DNA of 57,515 nt from Burkholderiales bacterium (GTDB taxonomy: Bacteria; Pseudomonadota; Gammaproteobacteria; Burkholderiales; Burkholderiaceae_C). Below the pieces are notes generated by a model. The model searched no databases, had not been told where the DNA came from, and saw nothing but the letters and a program-made list of their open reading frames with translations. The position numbers and the translations under genes are program-made. The DNA lies in the NCBI GenBank assembly GCA_947474755.1, contig CANJJE010000015.1, positions 1-57,515 of the forward strand. The letters run 5' to 3'. Below, piece by piece: positions 1-7,446 of the stretch (position 1 is its first letter; each line of letters starts with the position of its first letter).

Positions 1-1676
1 ACCAGGATGGACTCGGTCAGCTCCAGCTCGAGCCACTGCGGCTCCAGTCCCACTTCGGCCAGCACGCGGGCAACGCTGTCGACGAAGTCGGCCTGCTGGA
101 ACTGCAGCGCGGACACGTTGATGGACATCAGCAGCCGGCGCCCCTGCCCGCGCCAGATGGCCGCCTGCTGCACCGCCTGGTGAAGCACCCAGGAACCGAT
201 CGCAATGATGAAGCCGCTGCGCTCGGCCACGGGAATGAACTCGGTCGGGGGCACATCCCCCAGCTCCGGGTCGCGCCATCGGATCAGCGCCTCGGCACCA
301 ACGATCTCGCCACTCTTGAGGTCAACCTGAGGCTGGTAGTGCAGGCGGAAGCGGCCAGCCGCCAGCGCCTGGCGCATCGCCAGGTCGAGCTTCATGCGGG
401 TACGCAAGGTGACCACCGTCGCACCGACACGCTGGTGGTGCAACCGGAAGCCCGCACCGCCCGCCGCCTTGATGTCCGCCATTGCCGCGTCGGCTGCATG
501 CAACAGTTCCTCCGCAGTGCTGCCGTCGCCCGGGTAGAGCGCAATACCGATGCTGGCGGCGACCGTCAGGTTCACACCCCCCACCACGAAAGCAGGCTGC
601 AAGGACTCCATGACGCGGCGTGCCGCTCCTTCCGCGCGCTGCATATCGGCCTGATGCAGCAGCATCAGGTACTCGTCGTCGCCGAGGCGACAGACCGTGT
701 CGACCTGACGCATCGTCGCGCTCAGCCGCTTTGCGACCTCGACCAGCACTTGATCGCCGGCGGCCGAACCCAGCGCATCGTTGATCGGCTTGAAACGATC
801 CAGGTCGAGGTGCAGCAACGCGAACGCGGTGCCTTCGCGCTGGGCCAATGCGAGCGCGTAGTCGATCCGGTCAGCCACCAGTTGGCGACTCGGCAGACCG
901 GTCAACGTGTCGTTGCTGGACGAATGCTGCGAATGGCGTCGTTCCGCGTAGCTCTCGGTCACGTCGCGAAAGGCGTAGACGCGACCGATCGGCTGGCCCC
1001 GGTTGCGTTGCGGCAGCGTGCGGCGCTCGAGTACCTTGCCGCTGCGCAGAACCAGCACATCGGTGCCTTCAAGGGAAGGGGACTCGGTCAATCCCTGCAA
1101 GCGCTTGCTGTAGGTCACCGGATCGGCCACGCGTCGCAGCATCCAGGCGGCAACAGCCGGGGCGTCACGCGCGGCCAGCAAAGCCTCGGGCAGTTCCCAC
1201 AGCGCGGCGAAGCGGAGGTTGAAATTGACGAGGCCGCCGTTCAGATCGAGCACGAGGATGCCGTCTGCCGTCGAATCGAGCGTCGCGCGCAATTCCGCCA
1301 GCCGCTCTTCGAGCTCGGCCTGAGCGCGCAATTCCAGGCTGCGGTCGCGCATGACGACCAGGTAGACGCCATGACGTGACTCGGTCGGCACACCCGGATT
1401 GATGCGGGTGACGCGACGCAGCACCGGCACCAGCCGGCCGTCAGCACAGCCAAGCACCGTCTGCATGTCGGCGGAGTCAAGGACCCCGCCGCGCGCCGCC
1501 TCCCAGAACGCCACATCCTCCGGCGTGGCGGCCAGCGCCAGCGCATCGGTGCGGCGCAGGGCGGGCACATCGATGCCGAGCAGGGTGGCGGCCTGTGCGT
1601 TCGCCGCCAGCACGCGCAGACTTTGCGGCTCGACCAGCCATGCGGCGTCGAGCAGGCCATCGATCAGCGGTGACAT
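1..1676 (-). CDS. GGDEF/EAL bifunctional signalling protein with PAS-like sensor, 3' end outside window
   Basis: This is a c-di-GMP turnover protein that runs off the left edge of the window. The reverse-strand translation shows two PAS-like segments (about residues 1-230), then a GGDEF domain, then an EAL domain. The GGDEF signature is degenerate (RLGDDEYLML, so GDDEY in place of GGDEF), but an RxxD inhibitory site (RQVD) sits exactly five residues before it. The EAL part reads LHYQPQVDL, GAEALIRW and LELELTES, so the phosphodiesterase signature is kept. The likely role is therefore c-di-GMP hydrolysis, with the GGDEF half sensing or regulatory; this is inference. The start used is ATG at 1676. 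A GTG at 1811 in the same open frame has a better ribosome site (GGGGGA, 6 nt spacing) and would add 45 residues of low-complexity sequence. Confidence 0.85.
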   Translation of the reverse strand, partial: MSPLIDGLLDAAWLVEPQSLRVLAANAQAATLLGIDVPALRRTDALALAATPEDVAFWEAARGGVLDSADMQTVLGCADGRLVPVLRRVTRINPGVPTESRHGVYLVVMRDRSLELRAQAELEERLAELRATLDSTADGILVLDLNGGLVNFNLRFAALWELPEALLAARDAPAVAAWMLRRVADPVTYSKRLQGLTESPSLEGTDVLVLRSGKVLERRTLPQRNRGQPIGRVYAFRDVTESYAERRHSQHSSSNDTLTGLPSRQLVADRIDYALALAQREGTAFALLHLDLDRFKPINDALGSAAGDQVLVEVAKRLSATMRQVDTVCRLGDDEYLMLLHQADMQRAEGAARRVMESLQPAFVVGGVNLTVAASIGIALYPGDGSTAEELLHAADAAMADIKAAGGAGFRLHHQRVGATVVTLRTRMKLDLAMRQALAAGRFRLHYQPQVDLKSGEIVGAEALIRWRDPELGDVPPTEFIPVAERSGFIIAIGSWVLHQAVQQAAIWRGQGRRLLMSINVSALQFQQADFVDSVARVLAEVGLEPQWLELELTESIL

Positions 1677-2118
1677 CTGGCTTGACGGGGTGTTGCCCCC
1701 TTCGCCCGTCGACCCATCGGCCGACGACCATGCGGGGACAACCCGTGGCCTGGCTGGTATCGCGCCTGCCGCCCCACCATGGATCGCATAGGGCGTTCGC
1801 TTCACCGTCACTGCAGATCCCCCGGCGCACAAGCGCTGAAGAAGCAGCAGCGCAGGGGCGGCCGTGAGGGCGTCTGTGCGGTACGTCGCGGTGTAGGAGT
1901 GAGTTGCATGATGGCTGACGTCACCCCATGCCGATGGAGCATGACGTGATCGCAGGATCGACGCCGTGACCAGAAAGTTGAACTCCGGCCCCTGGCGGCT
2001 GACCCTGACAACCGGCTTCGCGTCGTCAACATCACCGGCAGAGACCTCGAAAAATCACCTCGCAAGGCTATCAGCGTGGCGACAGATTCGAAAACCGCTT
2101 TTACCAGTACGAACGGCT
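1677..2118. other. Intergenic region, no gene recognised
   Basis: Between the GGDEF/EAL gene and the hybrid kinase gene, both on the minus strand. Part of it may be coding if the GGDEF/EAL protein starts at GTG 1811. The remainder (about 1812-2118) shows no convincing ORF, tRNA or terminator. It presumably holds the promoter of the GGDEF/EAL gene. Confidence 0.5.
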
Positions 2119-4269
2119 TCACCCCGCCTCCGACAGCAATCGGAACTCGTCCTTGAGCTTGCCGATCACCACTGCGACATCGATAGGCTTGGTCCAGTAG
2201 TCGTCGAAGCCCAGCGCGATCGCCTGCTGGATCTGATGCGGCAGGGCATCGGCACTCAGGGCGATGCAGCGCAGGTGCCGCGTATGGTCCTGGGAGCGCA
2301 AGCGCTCGAGCACTTGAAAACCCGACAGTCCCGGCAGGTTGAGGTCAAGCAAGACGAGAGACAGCTCGTGCTGGTCGGCAATCTCCAGGCCCTGGGTACC
2401 GTTGGTCGCGGTGAGCAGTCGCCAGTGCGGCTGTGAACGGAAAATCTGCTCCATCAGGATGGTGTTGATTTCGTCGTCCTCGACGTAAAGCACCACCTGC
2501 TCGACGCCGTTGTCCCACAGCGAAGGGAACTCGGGTTTCTCCTGCACATCCTGTGGCGGCTTGACCTTGCGGGCCTTGGCCAGTGGAAGGGAGACGGCGA
2601 AGCGCGACCCTTTGCCGGGATGTGACAGCACATCGATCTTGCCGCCCATGGCACGAACCAGCTTGCGGGTAATGGCCAACCCCAGACCGCTGCCCTGGGT
2701 GTCGGTGCGTTCGGCGCCGAGTCGGTTGAACGGTTCGAACAGCTTGCCGAGCTGGTCCTCGGACATCCCGATACCGGTGTCATCGACCGTCAGCACCCCT
2801 TGCTCAGCCGCCTCGAAGCGCACCCGCACGCGGCCCCTCGGCCGGTTGTACTTGATGGCATTCGAGAGCAGGTTCGTCAAAACCTGCTCCAGCGCATCAG
2901 CATCGGCGTGCACCGGAGGTGCATTCGCAGGGATCTGCACCATCAGTTCGATGCCGCGTTGCTGCGCCAGCGGCATCATCTCGTTCGCACAGCGTTCGAC
3001 GAGCTGCTGCACGTCAGTGGGCCGGTGCCGCAGACGCAGACGTCCCTGCTCGATGCGTGACACCTCGAGAAGCTGGTCGATCAGCGACAACAGCCTGGAG
3101 CCGGAGTGACGCAGCACCTCCAGACGTTGCGCCTGTGCAGGCGGCAGGGGCTCCTCGCTGTCCAGCGCCATCAGCTGCGCGAAACCGAGGATGCCATTGA
3201 GGGGCGTGCGCAATTCATGGCTGACGCGCGACATGAATTCGCTCTTGCTGCGGCTGGCCTTTTCGGCATCGAGCTTGTCACGCTTCATGGCATCCAGCGT
3301 CTGCCGCTCGGTCACATCCGTGCAGGTACCGACCAGCCGCTGCTCGCCGCCCACCGCCTGCAACACGAACTCCAGCGCTCGCTGCCCATGCGGCACACCC
3401 GCATCGACAGTCAGTGACAGGCGCATTCGCTCTTCCGCCAGCACGGTGGGCAGCCACAAGGCCCGCGCGGCAGGATGGTCGGACTCGGCGACCAGAGCCA
3501 TCCATGACTCCACCTCAACCAGATGCGGAGCAGCGGACAAGCCATGGTGCCGGCAGGCCACGGCATCGAGGTGCAAGGTGCCGCCGGCCACATCGAACTC
3601 CACGATACCGATGTCGGCGGCTGCAGTGGCCAACTGCCAGCGCTCCTGGCGCTGCTGAAGATCCGTGTCCACGGCCGAGGGTGAGGACTGCGGTCTCAGC
3701 AGCACATTCCAGTAGACGCCACCATTGGGGTCCGGATCGGCCAGTGCGCTGGCGTCGAATCGGGACCAGGGCCCGTGACGGCGCCGCAAGCGCACAGACT
3801 CGTGGACCGGCTGGCCCGATGCGCGGGGCTCGGCCCAGACGCGCTCGAGGCGGCGCAGGTCCTCGCCATGCACACAGTCGAGCAGTGCGCGGGCATCGGT
3901 ACGCAAGACCGACATCGAGACGCCGCACAGGCGAATGAATCCGCTGCACGCGTAAGGGACTGCCCAATGACCGGCCTCGGAACGGTGCAGGCGCACCACC
4001 AGCGACGGCAGCTTGTCGAGCAGGGATTGCAAGTCCGCCACCGGATCGTGATCGCCACGGCGGCGCAACGCACGGGGCGCAGCGTCACGCCGCTCGGACA
4101 GCGCCGAGAACGTCGAGGACGGATGGGGATATCGTGCCGCTGGTTGCATCATCAAATCGGGGGTGCGGACGTTCTTCACGTCACGCGACTGCGCTGTTTC
4201 AACGGCCTGAAGTCGGGCCATCTTTGTAACAGTTTCAGAGTCCGAATTGGCGGCCGGTTCACCCCGCAT
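2119..4269 (-). CDS. Hybrid sensor histidine kinase with PAS domains and C-terminal receiver
   Basis: A 716-residue hybrid two-component kinase. No membrane segment is evident, so it is probably cytoplasmic. Two PAS-like regions (about 55-180 and 190-330) precede a HisKA domain with the H-box SRVSHELRTPLNG (phospho-accepting His about residue 351). An HATPase follows, with the N-box NLLSNAIKYN and G-boxes DDTGIGMS and GSGLGLAI. A receiver domain (about 590-705) starts with LYVEDDEIN and carries its phospho-acceptor Asp in LVLLDLNLPG (about residue 642). The first ~50 residues are low complexity, so a later start is possible. The neighbouring GGDEF/EAL gene on the same strand may be its output, but no direct link is visible. 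The input signal is unknown. Confidence 0.9.
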   Translation of the reverse strand: MRGEPAANSDSETVTKMARLQAVETAQSRDVKNVRTPDLMMQPAARYPHPSSTFSALSERRDAAPRALRRRGDHDPVADLQSLLDKLPSLVVRLHRSEAGHWAVPYACSGFIRLCGVSMSVLRTDARALLDCVHGEDLRRLERVWAEPRASGQPVHESVRLRRRHGPWSRFDASALADPDPNGGVYWNVLLRPQSSPSAVDTDLQQRQERWQLATAAADIGIVEFDVAGGTLHLDAVACRHHGLSAAPHLVEVESWMALVAESDHPAARALWLPTVLAEERMRLSLTVDAGVPHGQRALEFVLQAVGGEQRLVGTCTDVTERQTLDAMKRDKLDAEKASRSKSEFMSRVSHELRTPLNGILGFAQLMALDSEEPLPPAQAQRLEVLRHSGSRLLSLIDQLLEVSRIEQGRLRLRHRPTDVQQLVERCANEMMPLAQQRGIELMVQIPANAPPVHADADALEQVLTNLLSNAIKYNRPRGRVRVRFEAAEQGVLTVDDTGIGMSEDQLGKLFEPFNRLGAERTDTQGSGLGLAITRKLVRAMGGKIDVLSHPGKGSRFAVSLPLAKARKVKPPQDVQEKPEFPSLWDNGVEQVVLYVEDDEINTILMEQIFRSQPHWRLLTATNGTQGLEIADQHELSLVLLDLNLPGLSGFQVLERLRSQDHTRHLRCIALSADALPHQIQQAIALGFDDYWTKPIDVAVVIGKLKDEFRLLSEAG

Positions 4270-4403
4270 TCAGGGGTTGAAATAGCCCTGAAACGCACCG
4301 TTCGTGTGCATTTTCGCACCCGCAGCCCAGGGGGAGACGCACCAGATGTTTTTTCCACGCGATAGCGGCATGATCTGGCTCAAACCCCCCTTCTGGAGTC
4401 GCC

Positions 4404-4853
4404 ATGAACGCCATCCTGATTCACCGTCGCGCCATGATCGCTCGCGGCCTCGGCGTGGGTCTGAGCCTTGCCTGGGGTGCGGCCTTCGCCGATGACCTGC
4501 CGGCCGCGCTGGCCATCGAGGCGCGTGCGGTGGTGCAGGCGCAACTTGACGCTTTCGCAGCCGACGATGCGCGGCGAGCATTCTTGCTGGCCTCACCCAG
4601 CGCGCGAAGGCACCTGAGATCACCTGACAACTTCATCAACCTGGTGCGCAGGCGCTACGCCGTGGTCTACCGGCCGGCTTCGGTGGCGTTTCTGAAGCCG
4701 CAACTGATCGACGGCGTGGTGGTGCTGGGTGTGCAAATGACCGACACGCAAGGGGCGGCATGGCTCGCGACCTACACGCTGGAGCGCCAACCCGACGGCA
4801 TGTTCCTGATCGAAGGCTGCGAACTGGTCGAGAACGAAGGGCGCTACACCTGA
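4404..4853 (+). CDS. DUF4864 family exported protein
   Basis: A 149-residue protein with an N-terminal signal-like segment (basic residues, then a hydrophobic run ending near AAFADD). The rest resembles the DUF4864 family: a helix with VVQAQLDAFAADDARRAF, the NFINLVRRRYAVVYRP segment, and a strand-rich C-terminus with TYTLERQPDGMFLIEGCEL. Family members are small SnoaL/NTF2-like proteins with no known reaction. A GGAG-type ribosome site precedes the ATG. The amidase gene follows on the same strand 33 nt downstream, so the two may be co-transcribed. Confidence 0.75.
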   Translation: MNAILIHRRAMIARGLGVGLSLAWGAAFADDLPAALAIEARAVVQAQLDAFAADDARRAFLLASPSARRHLRSPDNFINLVRRRYAVVYRPASVAFLKPQLIDGVVVLGVQMTDTQGAAWLATYTLERQPDGMFLIEGCELVENEGRYT

Positions 4854-4885
4854 GCGGTGCGGTCCGGGACACCAGCTCTTCAACC

Positions 4886-6292
4886 ATGCCAGCACTGCAT
4901 CAGCTCGATGCGCATCACCTTCTGGAGGCCTATCGCGGCCGATCGCTGAGTCCCGTCGAGGTGCTGCGCGACGTGCTGGCGCATATCGCGGCCTGTGAGC
5001 CAGTGCTGCACGCGGCCTACGCCATCGATGAGCGGTGCGCCCTGAACGCGGCGCAGGAATCTGAACGTCGCTGGCAGCGTGGCGAGCCGATCGGTGCGCT
5101 CGACGGTGTCCCAGCAATGCTGAAGGAAAACATCGCCACCGTCGGCGTACCGATTCCGCTGGGCTGTGCGGCCACCGAACTGCTGCCGGCACGCGCCGAC
5201 GCCCCTCCTGCGGCGCGGTTGCGCGAGGCCGGCGCGGTGATTCTCGGCAAGACAACCATGCCCGACCTCGGCATGCTCTCGTCGGGGCTGTCAAGCTTCC
5301 ACCCACTGACGCGCAATCCCTGGAACCTGCGGCTGAACCCGGGTGGCAGCAGTGCAGGGGCCGCGGCAGCGGCGGCAGCGGGTTATGGCCCCTTGCAGCT
5401 GGGCACCGACATCGGCGGGTCGATCCGGCTACCCGCCGGCTGGTGCGGGGTGTTCGGTCTGAAGCCCAGCCACGGCCGCATACCGATCGGGGCGCCCTAC
5501 CCGGCCCGGGTGGCCGGCCCGATGACGCGCAGCGTCGGCGATGCCGCGCTGATGATGGCGGTGCTGAGCCAGCCCGACTGGCGCGACCACATGAGTCTGC
5601 CGGCCGAACGCATCGAGTGGATGTCGCTCGGCCGAGACTTGCGCGGCCTGCGCATCGGCCTGCTGCTCGACGCTGGCTGGGGATGGCCGCCCGAACCGCA
5701 GATCACGACAGCGATCAAGGCAGCTGCAAAGGCCTTTGAAGCCGAAGGCGCGATCGTCGAACCGCTGGCACCCTTCGCCAATCGCGAGATGGCTGACGGC
5801 ATCGACCGCTTCTGGCGCACCCGCGCCTGGGTCGATCTGCAGGCCTTCGGTGCCGAACAGCGTCGCCGCGTGCTGCCATTCATCGTCGAGTGGGCCGAGG
5901 GTGGGGCGAACCTCAGCGGAGTCGACGTGATGCGCAACTACCACCAGACGCTGGCCATGCGGGCGGCCACTGTGGCTGCCTGCCAGCCCTTCGATTTCGT
6001 GCTGTCGCCCGTGTCACCGATGCCGGCGTTTGCGGCCGAGCTGCCCTGCCCGACCAACGACCCAGCTCGGCCGTTCGAGCACATCGCCTACACCCTGCCC
6101 TTCAACATGAGCGAGCAGCCGGCGGCCAGCATCAACGCGGGCTACACCGCCGACGGTCTGCCCATCGGCCTGCAGATCATCGGGCGGCGCTTCGACGACC
6201 TCGGGGTACTCCAACTGGCGCGGGCCTGGGAGCAGATGCGCCCGGTGCAGCGGCCCTGGCCGATCTCGCGGCCGCTGGATTTTCCGCACTGA
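4886..6292 (+). CDS. Amidase-signature family hydrolase
   Basis: A 468-residue member of the amidase signature family (Ser-cisSer-Lys hydrolases of amide bonds). The catalytic Lys lies in GVPAMLKENIATVGVP, the cis-Ser in NPGGSSAGAAAAAA, and the nucleophilic Ser in LGTDIGGSIRLPA. The C-terminal block TLPFNMSEQPAASINAG with GLPIGLQIIG is also typical. The open frame extends upstream to 4760 inside the DUF4864 gene. The ATG at 4886 is chosen because homology-like sequence (MPALHQLDAHHLLEAYRG) begins there and it avoids the overlap. The substrate cannot be told from sequence. It is not accompanied by gatB/gatC, so it is probably not the glutamyl-tRNA amidotransferase subunit. Confidence 0.88.
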   Translation: MPALHQLDAHHLLEAYRGRSLSPVEVLRDVLAHIAACEPVLHAAYAIDERCALNAAQESERRWQRGEPIGALDGVPAMLKENIATVGVPIPLGCAATELLPARADAPPAARLREAGAVILGKTTMPDLGMLSSGLSSFHPLTRNPWNLRLNPGGSSAGAAAAAAAGYGPLQLGTDIGGSIRLPAGWCGVFGLKPSHGRIPIGAPYPARVAGPMTRSVGDAALMMAVLSQPDWRDHMSLPAERIEWMSLGRDLRGLRIGLLLDAGWGWPPEPQITTAIKAAAKAFEAEGAIVEPLAPFANREMADGIDRFWRTRAWVDLQAFGAEQRRRVLPFIVEWAEGGANLSGVDVMRNYHQTLAMRAATVAACQPFDFVLSPVSPMPAFAAELPCPTNDPARPFEHIAYTLPFNMSEQPAASINAGYTADGLPIGLQIIGRRFDDLGVLQLARAWEQMRPVQRPWPISRPLDFPH

Positions 6293-6430
6293 CGCAGCCG
6301 TGGGAGTACGGCGTGCTGCTGGTGTCGTGTGCGATCGGCGGGATCGGGATGTTCATTGCAGTGGTCTGGGTGTTCAGCGCGATCAGCCTGCCGGTCGAAT
6401 CCGCGACCACCGCCTCCGGACTCACGCAGC

Positions 6431-7246
6431 TCACAGCACCTGTTCGGTCGTCACCTCGAAGCGGGTGAGTGCATTCGGTCCGAAGGTCATCGTGATCGGC
6501 ACGTCGCCGGCATCGCGGCCGCGTGCCATCACCACCCGCCCGATGCGCGGTGTGTTGTGACGCGCGTCGAACGTGTGCCAGGCACCGCCCAGATACACCT
6601 CGAACCAGGCGCTGAAGTCCATCGGGTAGCGCACTGGCGCAATGCCGATGTCGCCGAGGTAGCCGGTCACATAGCGCGCCGGGATGTTCATGCAGCGGCA
6701 CAGCGTGACGCCCAGATGCGCAAAGTCGCGGCACACGCCGGTCTGCTCGTGGAAGCCTTGCAGCGCGCTGCGGTTCGATCGGGCCTGGTTGTAGTCGAAG
6801 CGAATGCGCTGATTCACGAAATCGCAGATCGCCTGCACGCGGCCCCAGCCCATCGGACTGCCGCCGAACTGAGCCCAGGCGAAGCCCAGCAATTCGCTGT
6901 CGACCTCGCAATAGCGGCTGGGCAGCAAGAATTGCAGCACCTCTGTCGGCAATTCTTCCGGCGCGTGCTGGTAGGCGTCGCAGTGCACCGCGTCGGGCAG
7001 GCCGCTGTCGTGGACGATGGCCTGGTTCGTCAGGCGCACCGCCGACACAGACGGCGGCACCTGGATGCGACCGCAGCGGTTGCCGAAGGCATCGAAGTAC
7101 TCGGTGGCGAGCAGTCCCGGGCGCACGCAGAGCGCCTCCGGCCCCTGAAGGTCGCGCTCGCGACTCGGGTGCACACGCAGCAGGTAGATGAGTGCCGTCG
7201 GCGCAGTGAGCGTGAGCTCGATGTCGTAGCCGATGCGAATGAGCAT
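6431..7246 (-). CDS. Transglutaminase-like (bacterial) cysteine-protease-fold protein
   Basis: A 271-residue protein of the bacterial transglutaminase-like superfamily. It has an N-terminal beta domain (MLIRIGYDIELTL onward) and then the catalytic core: Cys in QTGVCRDFAHLGV, a following RYVTGYL, and the His/Asp region AWFEVYLGGAWHTFDARHN, consistent with a Cys-His-Asp triad. Such proteins act as peptidases or amidases more often than as cross-linkers. The open frame continues upstream to 7444, but ATG 7246 is where family-like sequence starts. It points away from the CRISPR locus, so 7247-7446 is a divergent intergenic region. Confidence 0.85.
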   Translation of the reverse strand: MLIRIGYDIELTLTAPTALIYLLRVHPSRERDLQGPEALCVRPGLLATEYFDAFGNRCGRIQVPPSVSAVRLTNQAIVHDSGLPDAVHCDAYQHAPEELPTEVLQFLLPSRYCEVDSELLGFAWAQFGGSPMGWGRVQAICDFVNQRIRFDYNQARSNRSALQGFHEQTGVCRDFAHLGVTLCRCMNIPARYVTGYLGDIGIAPVRYPMDFSAWFEVYLGGAWHTFDARHNTPRIGRVVMARGRDAGDVPITMTFGPNALTRFEVTTEQVL

Positions 7247-7257
7247 GAGGATTCCAG

Positions 7258-7387
7258 TGCGTTGCGCTGTGCAACGCAACAATCGTGCTCGGTAGGATGA
7301 GTACCGTCGCTTTTCTTGCCGAGTGGCGGCAAGAATGGGACCCGAAAGGTCTAAGAATGTTTTTTTCAGGCTCATCCTATGAGCCTG
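7258..7387. repeat. Three perfect hairpin-forming inverted repeats upstream of cas3
   Basis: Three perfect inverted repeats lie in the divergent gap before cas3. The first is TGCGTTGC/GCAACGCA (7258-7265 and 7271-7278, 5-nt loop). The second is TTCTTGCCG/CGGCAAGAA (7313-7321 and 7327-7335, 5-nt loop). The third is CAGGCTCAT/ATGAGCCTG (7367-7375 and 7379-7387, 3-nt loop). None is followed by a T-tract on either strand (the third is preceded by seven T on the plus strand), so they do not look like ordinary terminators. They could be operators or RNA leader structures for the cas operon. Confidence 0.6.
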
Positions 7388-7446
7388 TGCACCGATACCG
7401 TCGAATCTTGCTGAGCCAGCAACACCCCGTTTCCAGCGACGCACCC

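Noticed and set aside
180-1379. A long plus-strand open frame opposite the GGDEF/EAL gene
   Set aside because: It is a shadow frame. The minus strand translates to clear PAS, GGDEF and EAL motifs over the same bases, while the plus-strand product has no recognisable sequence.
6300-6468. Hydrophobic stretch after the amidase gene (WEYGVLLVSCAIGGIGMFIAVVWVFSAISLP)
   Set aside because: It reads like one membrane helix in an open frame, but there is no ribosome site or convincing start, and the end overlaps the convergent transglutaminase gene. It could be a remnant, but not supportable as a gene.
7361-7387. Terminator for either neighbour at the T-run next to the CAGGCTCAT hairpin
   Set aside because: The seven T lie before the hairpin on the plus strand, giving A after the hairpin on the minus strand. 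Neither direction has the hairpin-then-T order.
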